NCBI GenBank assembly: GCA_963555705.1
Contig: OY743180.1
Coordinates: 42,254,129 to 42,318,128, forward strand
Length of the DNA stretch: 64,000 nucleotides
Direction: 5' to 3'
Source: Ligustrum vulgare
Lineage: Eukaryota; Streptophyta; Magnoliopsida; Lamiales; Oleaceae
Shown here: positions 47,080 to 61,462 of the stretch, piece by piece
How the letters are laid out: every line of letters begins with the position of its first letter
Numbering within the stretch: the stretch's first letter is position 1
Program-made: the position numbers and the translations under genes
The notes under the pieces: model-generated
Told to the model about the DNA's origin: nothing
Seen by the model: the letters and a program-made list of their open reading frames with translations, nothing else
The model's database searches: none

Positions 47080-47928
47080 ATCTCTGTTATCATCTACTAA
47101 ATCTCGTTTGATGTAAATGAACTTGCATGTCTAAACTTAATTCCTTTAGTAGATGCTTATCATATTATGCTCTTAATTCCAAATGATAAAATTCTGGATA
47201 GAGTCTCCCTTGTAATTTGGACTTATCCAAACCATAAGCATACTTCATAACTCACAATAATAAATAACTCCACATTTGATCACAACGATCTAAAAATATT
47301 GAAAACGATTCCAACACTTCAATATCATCAAAATATCCCATAATTCAATTCATAATTCCTCAACATAGAAATTTCAAATCATATTTTTCAATATCACAAT
47401 ATTACTTCCTTTCATACCTTAATTGGCTCAAAAGTTACTCATACTTATAAATATATGCCATAAATCATATTCCCAAAATTTATTCACAAAGCCAAACTTC
47501 ATAATAAATTTCTCTTCAACATAGAGGCATAATAAATTAACTCAACATAATATCCATTACTTAATTCTCAATAAAATCATATTATTCCCATTATGCTCAA
47601 CACTCGTTTTCTTTAAAAAAATTTCTCATAATCATACATTAAAGCATATAAGTTATGACAAAGCATAACAACATCATTATTTTCGAAGAAATACATTCTT
47701 ATTTCTCATAAATCATAAGTATCCGAAATACTCTTCATTCTTTCTCATAAATCAATAAAATGAGTATTCGAAATACTGAAATAACTTTAAACATCATAAA
47801 CTTCTTTACCTCGGAGTTGGTGGAACGAATGATGGCAGTGGCAATCTTCATCAATAAAAATCTTATAATGGAAAATATTTCTTAAAATTCTTTTTGAAAA
47901 TTTTACCAGTCTACAGAAACGCAGACTA
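47080..47928. other. AT-rich internal region of the outer element, no gene seen
   Basis: Matches the nested element to about 47570, with small indels, then diverges. On the element strand this is the leader between the primer site and the cassette, where gag would be in an autonomous element; no gag frame is present. Confidence 0.6.
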
Positions 47929-47940
47929 GCTCTGATACCA
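47929..47940 (-). other. Primer-binding site, initiator tRNA-Met type (outer)
   Basis: The minus strand reads TGGTATCAGAGC three bases after the complete 5' LTR. Same site as in the nested element. Confidence 0.93.
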
Positions 47941-47943
47941 ACT

Positions 47944-50900
47944 TGTAGCGCCCCGAGTTCCGTATACCCGATTCACTACGTCATTTTCTGTCTAAATTTT
48001 TTCGAATAATATTTTTGCGGAAGAAATAATTGAAATTCATTTTTGGCAACATTAAATAAACTGTAATGGCCGCTAAAATTGAAAACATTTATGAAACCAT
48101 TTGAAATAGTAAATCGAACCATTAATATTGTAAAGAAATTGCCAATATCATAATTTCTCAAATAAATGAACTTCTCTAAATTATTCGATTATTTGGAAAA
48201 TACGGAAATCATTAACGTCAAACTTTCAACCGTTCAACGATTATTGCCACCATCATTCATCGCTCGCCACCGTCTCCGAAATCTGCAAAACTGTTAAAAG
48301 TAGGGTGAGTATTTCATGGGGGAAATACTCAGTAGACTCATCGCAAATTAATTTAATTTATAAGATGATTAAACACATAAATCCCGGCTCTTTATAAAAC
48401 GGGCATTGATAGAGCTTCTTTATAAAACGGCTCTTGATAAAACTCATATTGTGCATTACAGCACGGGACATATTTTGCAAATCATAGGCTCTTTGAAAAT
48501 AGCTCTTTGAAAACCATATACTTATAAAAATATTTTAATTATGCCAAGCATAATTTCTTTTGAAAGCATAACATAAGATATGATTGAAATCCTCATAAAC
48601 ATAAATAGACACAAGAACTTTACCGAACTTAGGTGGCAAGAATTCTTATGCAGTAAAATCATAATAACAGTAAGTTTTCATCATAACATAGGATAATATC
48701 GAAATCCTCATAAACATAAATAGACACAAGAACTTTACCGAACTTAGGTGGTAAGAATTCTTATGTAGTAAGTATACCAAGCATAATTTTCTGAAATTCA
48801 TAGGGATCAATTGCATCATAACATAAGATAGGATCGAAATCCTCATAAACATATGCGACAGGAATTTTACCGAACTTAGGTGGTAAATCCTCATAAACAT
48901 ATGGAAAGATAGGAATTTTTCCGAACTTCGTGGCAAATCCTCATAAACATAGGAGACACAAGAATGTTACCGAACTTAGGTGGCAAGAATTCTTATGTGT
49001 AGCGCTACTAAAACTCCGGTCCCCTTAACATATCATAACTTATCATATGGGACCCAAAACAATCTTGGTAGATTGATTTCATAGCAATGATCCAAAAAAA
49101 AACATTTTCGTGAAGCATAGGGTATACTTACTTTTCGTAAAAACATAAAGTATATTTTCTTTTCATAAAAACATACTTACTTTTCTTAAAAATTGACTTT
49201 CACAAGTCACATGACATTCATATGAAATCATAATTTAAATCAATTAATAAGTGCGAGTCTACCTCAAATCCGACGAGTGCAAAGTTGAGCGGGAATGACT
49301 TCAATTTCTTTAAATTCTCCGTACGCTTCGTCTTAGCCAATAAGTCACTTTAGTATATCGAATATATAGTTCAAAATGATAAATTATAATTTGAGGACTA
49401 AAATTGATATTTTGAAAGTTGAGGGACTAAAATGAATACTTTGAAAGTTGAGGGACTAAAATGAATACTTTTAAAACTTGGGCTTAAAAGTAAATCAACA
49501 GGGACTGAAATGATAAGTTTGAAGCTAAAAGGACTGAATAAAACCTTTTTAAAACTTGAGGGGCTGATTTGAAATAACATTAAAACTTTAAAAAGGGCTG
49601 AAATAAACTTTTCAAAGCTATAGGGACTGATTTAAATCATTCAGAAGACGTAGGGACCAAAGTGCAAATTCTCGAAATATAATTCAGATTCTTTACTTTA
49701 CTCTCTCATTTCAGATCGAGAAGAGACAGGGGGAGAGCAAAGCGAGAGATAGAGAGATGGCGTGCGAAATCGTGAGGGAAAAGGAGTGAAATCCGATCTT
49801 CCAGTCGGCGATGTGCCGGCGGTTCACCGGCGAAACGCCAGTGCAAGGTGCGGCAAGGGATGGGGTTGAAGATTATGGTTTCAGTGCGAGTTGGGTGTGA
49901 GAAACTGTGACGAACCGTGGCTTAGATCGCGATTTGGGAGTTGGGTTTTAACTGCGAAATCCGGTGGTCGTGCCGGTAAATCAGTCGGCGATCGAAGGTA
50001 AGTCTTGGGCTTGGTTTATTTCTTGTTTTGGTTTTGATTTGAGGTTGGTTTTTGATTTGTTTGGGGTTAATGGTGGATTCTTAGAGTTTTCAGGCGACGG
50101 TTGTGGCTCTGGATGCAGGGAACGAAGGTGGTGTTTGATCCTGATGATGGTGATTGTGATTTGGTTGAACCGGTGAGGTGGTGGATTGAATTTGAAATGG
50201 CAGAGACAGTGATGGCTGCAGAGTTGTGATTTGTGGTATTGCAGTGAACTTGGTTTGCTGTAAATGGATTGGGTTGGTGAAACGTTGTGAGTAATCAGGG
50301 TGATGATCATGATGTAGCCGGTTGGTTGGGTGATTGATTTGTGGCTGCCGGTTATGGAGTTGAGGCAAAGCTTGTGGATTGATGATGATTATAGTGATTG
50401 TCGTGATGGTAGGACTGTGCTTGCAGGCGATTGGCAATGGTTCTGTGAAGGGCTGCAACCGGTGGTTTGGGTTGCTGCAAGCTGTCGAGGTTGCAGTAAA
50501 ATTGATCATGGTGTTGATAAGGGATTTTGGCTATGGTGGAGGTGCTGATGTTCAGACTTGTGGTGTTGGAATTGTGGCATGGTGGCAGTATGGTCTGCGT
50601 GATGGCAGAGTGATGGACGGTGAGGCAGTGTGGGTGGACTGTGGTTGCACTCGACTGAGATGGAGATGGAGCTTGGTGCAGGTGATGAAGATGTATGCTT
50701 ATATATATTGTATTGTGGAATCTAAGTACATGGAAGTGTGAGTTGTGCCATGAGTATTGAAATGAAGATGGGGTAGATGATGATAATGATGAAGATGCTT
50801 TGCTTTGGTGTTTGTATAATGAGATGGAATATGAAATAGATGTAAAATTTATATATATAATGATGATGTTTTTGTATAAGGAATTGTATTAAAACTGATA

Positions 50901-51182
50901 TATTTTGGACTGAAAATAAATTTGAATAAGGAAAATTGAAATATTTTAATAAATTTGGAATTCAAAATAATTTTGAAAATAATACTTTGAATAAACAATT
51001 AAAATAACATAATTTTAGAAATTCGGACATTTAATTTAAAATCGAACAAATTCGATATTTCTTGACTTGGCTAGACGAATCCGTCGCGGCGTTAACTTCA
51101 AAATAATAGGTGAAATAGTAGCGATACAATTTTCTAAATATTAAAATAATTATTTATTGCATAAAAATTCTGGGTCGCTATA
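47944..51182 (-). mobile_element. Outer element 5' LTR, complete, 3239 bp
   Basis: Uninterrupted LTR, TGTAGCG to CGCTATA on the plus strand, directly followed by the second GGACT. In element orientation it is the 5' LTR, so U3 starts at 51182. A minus-strand TATA-like box lies at 50846-50859. The frames seen here on either strand have low-complexity products and are not regarded as genes. Confidence 0.95.
50846..50859 (-). promoter_or_regulatory. TATA-like box of the outer 5' LTR
   Basis: The minus strand reads TATATATATAAATT about 320 bp inside U3 as read by the element. A plausible start of genomic RNA lies 25-35 bases further on the minus strand. Duplicated at 44327-44340 in the 3' LTR. 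AT-rich surroundings make this tentative. Confidence 0.35.
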
Positions 51183-51187
51183 GGACT
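51183..51187. repeat. Target-site duplication GGACT, right copy (outer element)
   Basis: Repeats 32819-32823; the satellite monomer then continues in register (TCTTAGGG). Confidence 0.9.
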
Positions 51188-54100
51188 TCTTAGGGTTTTA
51201 AGGAAAATCAAATAGAATTTGACATAACGTGTCCAGCTAAAAGTACGGGCAGCCCAAACAATTCCATGCAAAGCATGGAGTTTGGATTCCGGAACTTAAC
51301 AGTTAACACCAAAATACAGCGTTTGAGAAGTACCTTCGAGCTTCAACTCAACAAACAAATCGACAATCAACTTCTTCCGTTATCCTCTAATGCAACAAAT
51401 TTTCCTTCAAAGAGGAAAAAATGAGAGAGATCGAATTTCGGAGAACCAAAAATAGATTAAAAATATGAAAAAACGAATCAATACCTACAAAATAAAAGAA
51501 GAACACGAAAACTCCATCAATCAGCCGGGATCGGCACAAGAACGATGATGATGAGAACGGTCGGCTGTCCTTCAATGAGGATAAAATGAGTGAGATGGAA
51601 TTTTGGAGAACCAAAAAATAAATTAAAAGTATGAAAAAATGAATCAGTTCCTACAAATTAAACGAAGAACGCGAAAACTCCAGCAATCAGCAGGGACGGC
51701 ACAAGAACGATGATGATCGGAACGGTCGACAAGAATTCGGAGCCGCACAGAGAGGAATTCTTAGGGTTTTTAGGAAAATGAAATAGAATTTGACATAACG
51801 TGTCCAGCTAAAAGTACGGGCAGCCCAAACAATTCCATGCAAAGCATGGAGTTTGGATTCCGGAACTTAACAATTAACACCAAAATACAGCGTTTGAGAA
51901 GTACCTTCGAGCTTCAACTCAACAAACAAATCGACAATCAACTTCTTTTGTTATCCTCTAATGCAACAAATTTTCCTTCAAAGAGGAAAAAAGGAGAGAG
52001 ATCGAATTTTGGAGAACCAAAAATAGATTAAAAATATGAAAAAACGAAGCAATACCTACAAAATAAATGAAGAACACGAAAACTCCATCAATCAGCCGGG
52101 ATCGGCACAAGAACGATGATGATGAGAACGGTCGACTGTCCTTCAAAGAGGAAAAAATGAGTGAGATGGAATTTTGGAGAACCAAAAAAAATTAAAAGTA
52201 TGAAAAAACGAATCAATTCCTACAAAATAAATGAAGAACGCGAAAACTCCAGCAATCCGCAGGGATCGGCACAAGAACGATGATGATCGGAACGGTCGAC
52301 AAGAATTCGGAGCCGCACAGAGAGGAATTCTTAGGGTTTTAAGGAAAATGAAATAGAATTTGACTTAACGTGTCCAGCTAAAAGTACGGGAAGCCCAAAC
52401 AATTCCATGCAAAGCATGGAGTTTGGATTCCGAAACTTAACAGTTAACACCAAAATACAGCGTTTGAGAAGTACCTTCGAGCTTCAACTCAACAAACAAA
52501 TCGACAATCAACTTCTTCCGTTATCCTCTAATGCAACAAATTTTCCTTCAAAGAGGAAAAAAGGAGAGTGATCGAATTTCGGAGAACCAAAAATAGATTA
52601 AAAATATGAAAAAACGAATCAATACCTACAAAATAAATGAAGAACACGAAAACTCCATCAATCAGACGGGATCGGCACAAGAACGATGATGATCAGAACG
52701 GTCGACTGTCCTTCAAAGAGGAAAAAATGAGTGAGATGGAATTTTGGAGAACCAAAAATAAATTAAAAGTATGAAAAAACGAATCAATTCCTACAAAATA
52801 AATGAAGAACGCGAAAACTCCAGCAATCAGCAGGGATCGGCACAAGAACGATGATGATCGGAACGGTCGACAAGAATTCGAAGCCGCACAGAGAGGAATT
52901 CTTAGGGTTTTAAGGAAAATGAAATAGAATTTGACATAACGTGTCCAGCTAAAAGTACGGGCAACCCTAACAATTCCATGCAAAGCATGGAGTTTGGATT
53001 CCAGAACTTAACAGTTAACACCAAAATACAGCGTTTGAGAAGTACCTTCGAGCTTCAACTCAACAAACAAATCGACAATCAACTTCTTCCGTTATCCTCT
53101 AATGCAACAAATTTTCCTTCAAAGAGGAAAAAATGAGAGAGATCAAATTTTGGAGAACCAAAAATAGATTAAAAATATGAAAAAACGAATCAATACCTAC
53201 AAAATAAATGAAGAACACGAAAACTCCATCAATCAGCCGGGATCGACACAAGAACGATGATGATGAGAACGGTCGACTGTCCTTCAAAGAGGAAAAAATG
53301 AGTGAGATGGAATTTTGGAGAACCAAAAAAAATTAAAAGTATGAAAAAACGAATCAATTCCTACAAAATAAATGAAGAACGCGAAAACTCCAGCAATCAG
53401 CAGGGATCGGCACAAGAACGATGATGATCGGAACGGTCGACAAGAATTCGGAGCCGCACAGAGAGGAATTCTTAGGGTTTTAAGGAAAATGAAATAGAAT
53501 TTGACTTAACGTGTCCAGCTAAAAGTACGGGCAGCCCAAACAATTCCATGCAAAGCATGGAGTTTGGATTCCGGAACTTAACAATTAACACCAAAATACA
53601 GCGTTTGAGAAGTACCTTCGAGCTTCAACTCAACAAACAAATCGACAATCAACTTCTTCCGTTATACTCTAATGCAACAAATTTTCCTTCAAAGAGGAAA
53701 AAATGAGAGAGATCGAATTTTGGAGAACCAAAAATAGATTAAAAATATGAAAAAACGAATCAATACCTACAAAATAAATGAAGAACACGAAAACTCCATC
53801 AATCAGCCGGGATCGGCACAAGAACGATGATGATCAGAACGGTCGACTGTCCTTCAAAGAGGAAAAAATGAGTGAGATGGAATTTTGGAGAACCAAAAAA
53901 TAAATTAAAAGTATGAAAAAACGAATCAATTCCTACAAATTAAACGAAGAACGCGAAAACTCCAGCAATCAGCAGGGATCGGCACAAGAACGATGATGAT
54001 CGGAACGGTCGACAAGAATTCGGAGCCGCACAGAGAGGAATTCTTAGGGTTTTAAGGAAAATGAAATAGAATTTGAAAAAACGTGTCCAGCTAAAAGTAC

Positions 54101-57100
54101 GGGCAGCCCAAACAATTCCATGCAAAGCATGGAGTTTGGATTCTGAAACTTAGCAGTTAACACCAAAATACAGCGTTTGAGAAGTCCCTTCGAGCTTCAA
54201 CTCAACAAACAAATCGACAATCAACTTCTTCCGTTATCCTCTAATGCAGCAAATTTTCCTTCAAAGAGGAAAAAATGAGAGAGATCGAATTTTGGAGAAC
54301 CAAAAATAGATTAAAAATATGAAAAAACGAATCAATACCTACAAAATAAATGAAGAACACGAAAACTCCATCAATCAGCCGGGATCGGCACAAGAACGAT
54401 GATGATGAGAACGGTCGACTGTCCTTCAAAGAGGAAAAAATGAGTGAGATGGAATTTTGGAGAACCAAAAATAAATTAAAAGTATGAAAAAACGAATCAA
54501 TTCCTACAAAATAAATGAAGAACGCGAAAACTCCAGCAATCAGCAGGGATCGGCACAAGAACGATGATGATCGGAACGGTCGACAAGAATTCGGAGCCGC
54601 ACGGAGAGGACTTCTTAGGGTTTTAAGGAAAATGAAATAGAATTTGACATAACGTGTCCAGCTAAAAGTACGGGCAGCCCAAACAATTCCATGCAAAGCA
54701 TGGAGTTTGGATTCCGGAACTTAACAGTTAACACCAAAATACAGCGTTTGAGAAGTACCTTCGAGCTTCAACTCAACAAACAAATCGACAATCAACTTCT
54801 TCCGTTATCCTCTAATGCAACAAATTTTCCTTCAAAGAGGAAAAAAGGAGAGAGATCAAATTTTGGAGAACCAAAAATAGATTAAAAATATGAAAAAACG
54901 AATCAATACCTACAAAATAAATGAAGAACACGAAAACTCCATCAATCAGCCGGGATCGGCACAAGAACGATGATGATGAGAACGGTCGACTGTCCTTCAA
55001 AGAGGAAAAAATGAGTGAGATGGAATTTTGGAGAACCAAAAAAAATTAAAAGTATGAAAAAACGAATCAATTCCTACAAAATAAATGAAGAACTCGAAAA
55101 CTCCAGCAATCAGCAGGGATCGGCACAAGAACGATGATGATCGGAACGGTCGACAAGAATTCGGAGCCGCACAGAGAGGAATTCTTAGGGTTTTAAAGAA
55201 AATGAAATAGAATTTGACTTAACGTGTCCAGCTAAAAGTACGGGCAGCCCAAACAATTCCATGCAAAGAATGGAGTTTGGATTCCGGAACTTAACAATTA
55301 ACACCAAAATACAGCGTTTGAGAAGTACCTTCGAGCTTCAACTCAACAAACAAATCGACAATCAACTTCTTATGTTATCCTCTAATGCAACAAATTTTCC
55401 TTCAAAGAGGAAAAAAGGAGAGAGATCGAATTTTGGAGAACCAAAAATAGATTAAAAATATGAAAAAACGAATCAATACCTACAAAATAAATGAAGAACC
55501 CGAAAACTCCATCAATCAGCCGGGATCGGCACAAGAACGATGATGATGAGAACGGTCGACTGGCCTTCAAAGAGGAAAAAATGAGTGAGATGGAATTTTG
55601 GAGAACAAAAAATAAATTAAAAGTATGAAAAAACGAATCAATTCCTACAAAATAAACGAAGAACGCGAAAACTCCAGCAATCAGCAGGGATCGGCACAAG
55701 AACGATGATGATCGGAACGGTCGACAAGAATTCGGAGCCGCACAGAGAGGACTTCTTAGGGTTTTAAGGAAAATGAAATAGAATTTGACATAACGTGTCC
55801 AGCTAAAAGTACGGACAACCCAAACAATTCCATGCAAAGCATGGAGTTTGGATTCCGGAACTTAAAAGTTAACACCAAAATACAGCGTTTGAGAAGTACC
55901 TTCGAGCTTCAACTCAACAAACAAATCGACAATCAACTTCTTCCGTTATCCTCTAATGCAACAAATTTTCCTTCAAAGAGGAAAAAAGGAGAGAGATCGA
56001 ATTTCGGAGAACCAAAAATAGATTAAAAATATGAAAAAACGAATCAATACCTACAAAATAAATGAAGAACACGAAAACTCCATCAATCAGTCGGGATCGG
56101 CACAAGAACGATGATGATCAGAACGGTCGACTGTCCTTCAAAGAGGAAAAAATGAGTGAGATGGAATTTTGGAGAACCAAAAATAAATTAAAAGTATGAA
56201 AAAACGAATCAATTCCTACAAAATAAATGAAGAACGCGAAAACTCCAGCAATCAGGAGGGATCGGCACAAGAACGATGATGATCGGAACGGTCGACAAGA
56301 ATTCGGAGCCGCACAGAGAGGAATTCTTAGGGTTTTAAGGAAAATGAAATAGAATTTGACATAACGTGTCCAGCTAAAAGTACGGGCAGCCCAAACAATT
56401 CCATGCAAAGCATGGAGTTTGGATTCCGGAACTTAACAATTAACACCAAAATACAGCGTTTGAGAAGTACCTTCGAGCTTCAACTCAACAAACAAATCGA
56501 CAATCAACTTCTTATGTTATCCTCTAATGCAACAAATTTTCCTTCAAAGAGGAAAAAAGGAGAGAGATCGAATTTTGGAGAACCAAAAATAGATTAAAAA
56601 TATGAAAAAACGAATCAATACCTACCAAATAAATGAAGAACACGAAAACTCCATCAATCAGCCGGGATCGGCACAAGAACGATGATGATGAGAACGGTCG
56701 ACTGTCCTTCAAAGAGGAAAAAATGAGTGAGATGGAATTTTGGAGAACCAAAAAAAATTAAAAGTATGAAAAAACGAATCAATTCCTACAAAATAAATGA
56801 AGAACGCGAAAACTCCAGCAATTAGCAGGGATCGGCACAAGAACGATGATGATCGGAACGGTCGACAAGAATTCGGAGCCGCACAGAGAGGAATTCTTAG
56901 GGTTTTAAGGAAAATGAAATAGAATTTGACTTAACGTGTCCAGCTAAAAGTACGGGCAGCCCAAACAATTCCATGCAAAGCATGGAGTTTGGATTCCGGA
57001 ACTTAACAATTAACACCAAAATACAGCGTTTGAGAAGTACCTTCGAGCTTCAACTCAACAAACAAATCGACAATCAACTTCTTCCGTTATCCTCTAATGC

Positions 57101-60100
57101 AACAAATTTTCCTTCAAAGAGGAAAAAAGGAGAGAGATCGAATTTTGGAGAACCAAAAATAGATTAAAAATATGAAAAAACGAATCATTACCTACAAAAT
57201 AAATGAAGAGCACGAAAACTCCATCAATCAGCCGGGATCGACACAAGAACGATGATGATGAGAACGGTCGACTGTCCTTCAAAGAGGAAAAAATGAGTGA
57301 GATGGAATTTTGGAGAACAAAAAAAAATTAAAGGTATGAAAAAACGAATCAATTCCTACAAAATTAAAGAAGAACGCGAAAACTCCAGCAATCAGCAGGG
57401 ATCGGCACAAGAACGATGATGATCGGAACGGTCGACAAGAATTCGGAGCCGCACAGAGAGGAATTCTTAAGGTTTTTAGGAAAATGAAATAGAATTTGAC
57501 ATAACTTGTCCAGCTAAAAGTACGGGCAGCCCAAACAATTCCATGCAAAGCATGGAGTTTGGATTCCGGAACTTAAAAGTTAACACCAAAATACAGCGTT
57601 TGAGAAGTACCTTCGAGCTTCAACTCAACAAACAAATCGACAATCAACTTCTTCCGTTATCCTCTAATGCAACAAATTTTCCTTCAAAGAGGAAAAAAGG
57701 AGAGAGATCGAATTTTGGAGAACCAAAAATAGATTAAAAATATGAAAAAACGAATCAATACCTACAAAATAAATGAAGAACCCGAAAACTCCATCAATCA
57801 GCCGGGATCGGCACAAGAACGATGATGATGAGAACGGTCGACTGTCCTTCAAAGAGGAAAAAATGAGTGAGATGGAATTTTGGAGAACCAAAAATAAATT
57901 AAAAGTATGAAAAAACGAATCAATTCCTACAAAATAAATGAAGAACGCGAAAACTCCAGCAATCAGGAGGGATCGGCACAAGAACGATGATGATCGGAAC
58001 GGTCGACAAGAATTCGGAGCCGCACAGAGAGGAATTCTTAGGGTTTTAAGGAAAATGAAATAGAATTTGACATAACGTGTCCAGCTAAAAGTACGGGCAG
58101 CCCAAACAATTCCATGCAAAGCATGGAGTTTGGATTCCGGAACTTAACAATTAACACCAAAATACAGCGTTTGAGAAGTACCTTCGAGCTTCAACTCAAC
58201 AAACAAATCGACAATCAACTTCTTATGTTATCCTCTAATGCAACAAATTTTCCTTCAAAGAGGAAAAAAGGAGAGAGATCGAATTTTGGAGAACCAAAAA
58301 TAGATTAAAAATATGAAAAAACGAATCAATACCTACCAAATAAATGAAGAACACGAAAACTCCATCAATCAGCCGGGATCGGCACAAGAACGATGATGAT
58401 GAGAACGGTCGACTGTCCTTCAAAGAGGAAAAAATGAGTGAGATGGAATTTTGGAGAACCAAAAAAAATTAAAAGTATGAAAAAACGAATCAATTCCTAC
58501 AAAATAAATGAAGAACGCGAAAACTCCAGCAATTAGCAGGGATCGGCACAAGAACGATGATGATCGGAACGGTCGACAAGAATTCGGAACCGCACAGAGA
58601 GGAATTCTTAGGGTTTTACGGAAAATGAAATAGAATTTGACTTAACGTGTCCAGCTAAAAGTACGGGCAGCCCAAACAATTCCATGCAAAGCATGGAGTT
58701 GGGATTCCGGAACTTAACAATTAACACCAAAATACAGCGTTTGAGAAGTACCTTCGAGCTTCAACTCAACAAACAAATCGACAATCAACTTCTTCCGTTA
58801 TCCTCTAATGCAACAAATTTTCCTTCAAAGAGGAAAAAAGGAGAGAGATCGAATTTTGGAGAACCAAAAATAGATTAAAAATATGAAAAAACGAATCATT
58901 ACCTACAAAATAAATGAAGAGCACGAAAACTCCATCAATCAGCCGGGATCGACACAAGAACGATGATGATGAGAACGGTCGACTGTCCTTCAAAGAGGAA
59001 AAAATGAGTGAGATGGAATTTTGGAGAACCAAAAAAAATTAAAAGTATGAAAAAACGAATCAATTCCTACAAAATAAATGAAGAACGCGAAAACTCCAGC
59101 AATTAGCAGGGATCGGCACAAGAACGATGATGATCGGAACGGTCGACAAGAATTCGGAGCCGCACAGAGAGGAATTCTTAGGGTTTTAAGGAAAATGAAA
59201 TAGAATTTGACTTAACGTGTCCAGCTAAAAGTACGGGCAGCCCAAACAATTCCATGCAAAGCATGGAGTTTGGATTCCGGAACTTAACAATTAACACCAA
59301 AATACAGCGTTTGAGAAGTACCTTCGAGCTTCAACTCAACAAACAAATCGACAATCAACTTCTTCCGTTATCCTCTAATGCAACAAATTTTCCTTCAAAG
59401 AGGAAAAAAGGAGAGAGATCGAATTTTGGAGAACCAAAAATAGATTAAAAATATGAAAAAACGAATCATTACCTACAAAATAAATGAAGAGCACGAAAAC
59501 TCCATCAATCAGCCGGGATCGACACAAGAACGATGATGATGAGAACGGTCGACTGTCCTTCAAAGAGGAAAAAATGAGTGAGATGGAATTTTGGAGAACC
59601 AAAAAAAATTAAAAGTATGAAAAAACGAATCAATTCCTACAAAATTAAAGAAGAACGCGAAAACTCCAGCAATCAGCAGGGATCGGCACAAGAACGATGA
59701 TGATCGGAACGGTCGACAAGAATTCGGAGCCGCACAGAGAGGAATTCTTAGGGTTTTTAGGAAAATGAAATAGAATTTGACATAACTTGTCCAGCTAAAA
59801 GTACGGCCAGCCCAAACAATTCCATGCAAAGCATGGAGTTTGGATTCCGGAACTTAAAAGTTAACACCAAAATACAGCGTTTGAGAAGTACCTTCGAGCT
59901 TCAACTCAACAAACAAATCGACAATCAACTTCTTCCGTTATCCTCTAATGCAACAAATTTTCCTTCAAAGAGGAAAAAAGGAGAGAGATCGAATTTTGGA
60001 GAACCAAAAATAGATTAAAAATATGAAAAAACGAATCAATACCTACAAAATAAATGAAGAACCCGAAAACTCCATCAATCAGCCGGGATCGGCACAAGAA

Positions 60101-61430
60101 CGATGATGATCAGAACGGTCGACTGGCCTTCAAAGAGGAAAAAATGAGTGAGATGGAATTTTGGAGAACAAAAAATAAATTAAAAGTATGAAAAAACGAA
60201 TCAATTCCTACAAAATAAACGAAGAACGCGAAAACTCCAGCAATCAGCAGGGATCGGCACAAGAACGATGATGATCGGAACGGTCGACAAGAATTCGGAG
60301 CCGCACAGAGAGGAATTCTTAGGGTTTTTAGGAAAATGAAATAGAATTTGACATAACTTGTCCAGCTAAAAGTACGGGCAGCCCAAACAATTCCATGCAA
60401 AGCATGGAGTTGGGATTCCGGAACTTAACAATTAACACCAAAATACAGCGTTTGAGAAGTACCTTCGAGCTTCAACTCAACAAACAAATCGACAATCAAC
60501 TTCTTCCGTTATCCTCTAATGCAACAAATTTTCCTTCAAAGAGGAAAAAAGGAGAGAGATCGAATTTTGGAGAACCAAAAATAGATTAAAAATATGAAAA
60601 AACGAATCAATACCTACAAAATAAATGAAGAACACGAAAACTCCATCAATCAGTCGGGATCGGCACAAGAACGATGATGATCAGAACGGTCGACTGTCCT
60701 TCAAAGAGGAAAAAATGAGTGAGATGGAATTTTGGAGAACCAAAAATAAATTAAAAGTATGAAAAAACGAATCAATTCCTACAAAATAAATGAAGAACGC
60801 GAAAACTCCAGCAATCAGGAGGGATCGGCACAAGAACGATGATGATCGGAACGGTCGACAAGAATTCGGAGCCGCACAGACAGGAATTCTTAGGGTTTTA
60901 AGGAAAATGAAATAGAATTTGACATAACGTGTCCAGCTAAAAGTACGGGCAGCCCAAACAATTCCATGCAAAGCATGGAGTTTGGATTCCGGAACTTAAC
61001 AATTAACACCAAAATACAGCGTTTGAGAAGTACCTTCGAGCTTCAACTCAACAAACAAATCGACAATCAACTTCTTATGTTATCCTCTAATGCAACAAAT
61101 TTTCCTTCAAAGAGGAAAAAAGGAGAGAGATCGAATTTTGGAGAACCAAAAATAGATTAAAAATATGAAAAAACGAATCAATACCTACCAAATAAATGAA
61201 GAACACGAAAACTCCATCAATCAGTCGGGATCGGCACAAGAACGATGATGATCAGAACGGTCGACTGTCCTTCAAAGAGGAAAAAATGAGTGAGATGGAA
61301 TTTTGGAGAACCAAAAATAAATTAAAAGTATGAAAAAACGAATCAATTCCTACAAAATAAATGAAGAACGCGAAAACTCCAGCAATCAGCAGGGATCGGC
61401 ACAAGAACGATGATGATCGGAACGGTCGAC

Positions 61431-61462
61431 AAGAATTCGGAGCCGCACAGAGAGGAATTCTT
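61431..61462. repeat. Inverted repeat AAGAATTC / GAATTCTT in the monomer
   Basis: Two perfect 8-bp arms, each holding an EcoRI site, flank a 16-base spacer. The pair recurs in most monomers; EcoRI should cut the array into a 571-bp ladder. Copies with GAGGACTTC have lost one arm. Confidence 0.8.

Larger units (their letters stand above)
32824..51182 (-). mobile_element. Outer non-autonomous LTR retrotransposon carrying the antisense gene cassette
   Basis: Bounded by GGACT duplications; ends TGTAGCGCCCC and GGGTCGCTATA form an imperfect terminal inverted repeat. Total 18359 bp, or 9758 bp without the nested element and its extra TAGGT. Orientation is minus: the sequence TGGTATCAGAGC, complementary to initiator tRNA-Met, lies next to the right LTR, and a purine tract next to the left LTR. 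The 3265-bp internal region (44664-47943, less PBS spacer) holds no recognisable gag or pol domains, only a C4 zinc-finger gene and a LOG pseudogene on the opposite strand. This is LARD-like architecture with captured genes, mobilised presumably by a Gypsy-type partner. Confidence 0.93.

Noticed and set aside
32824..51182. Plus orientation for the retroelements, with the cassette as their own gag-pol
   Set aside because: Primer-binding sites and polypurine tracts fix both elements as minus. The cassette proteins are not retroviral enzymes.
32824..51182. DNA transposon with TRTAGCGMCC terminal inverted repeats
   Set aside because: The short inverted ends are LTR ends: each is part of a long direct repeat, with primer site, purine tract and 5-bp target duplication.
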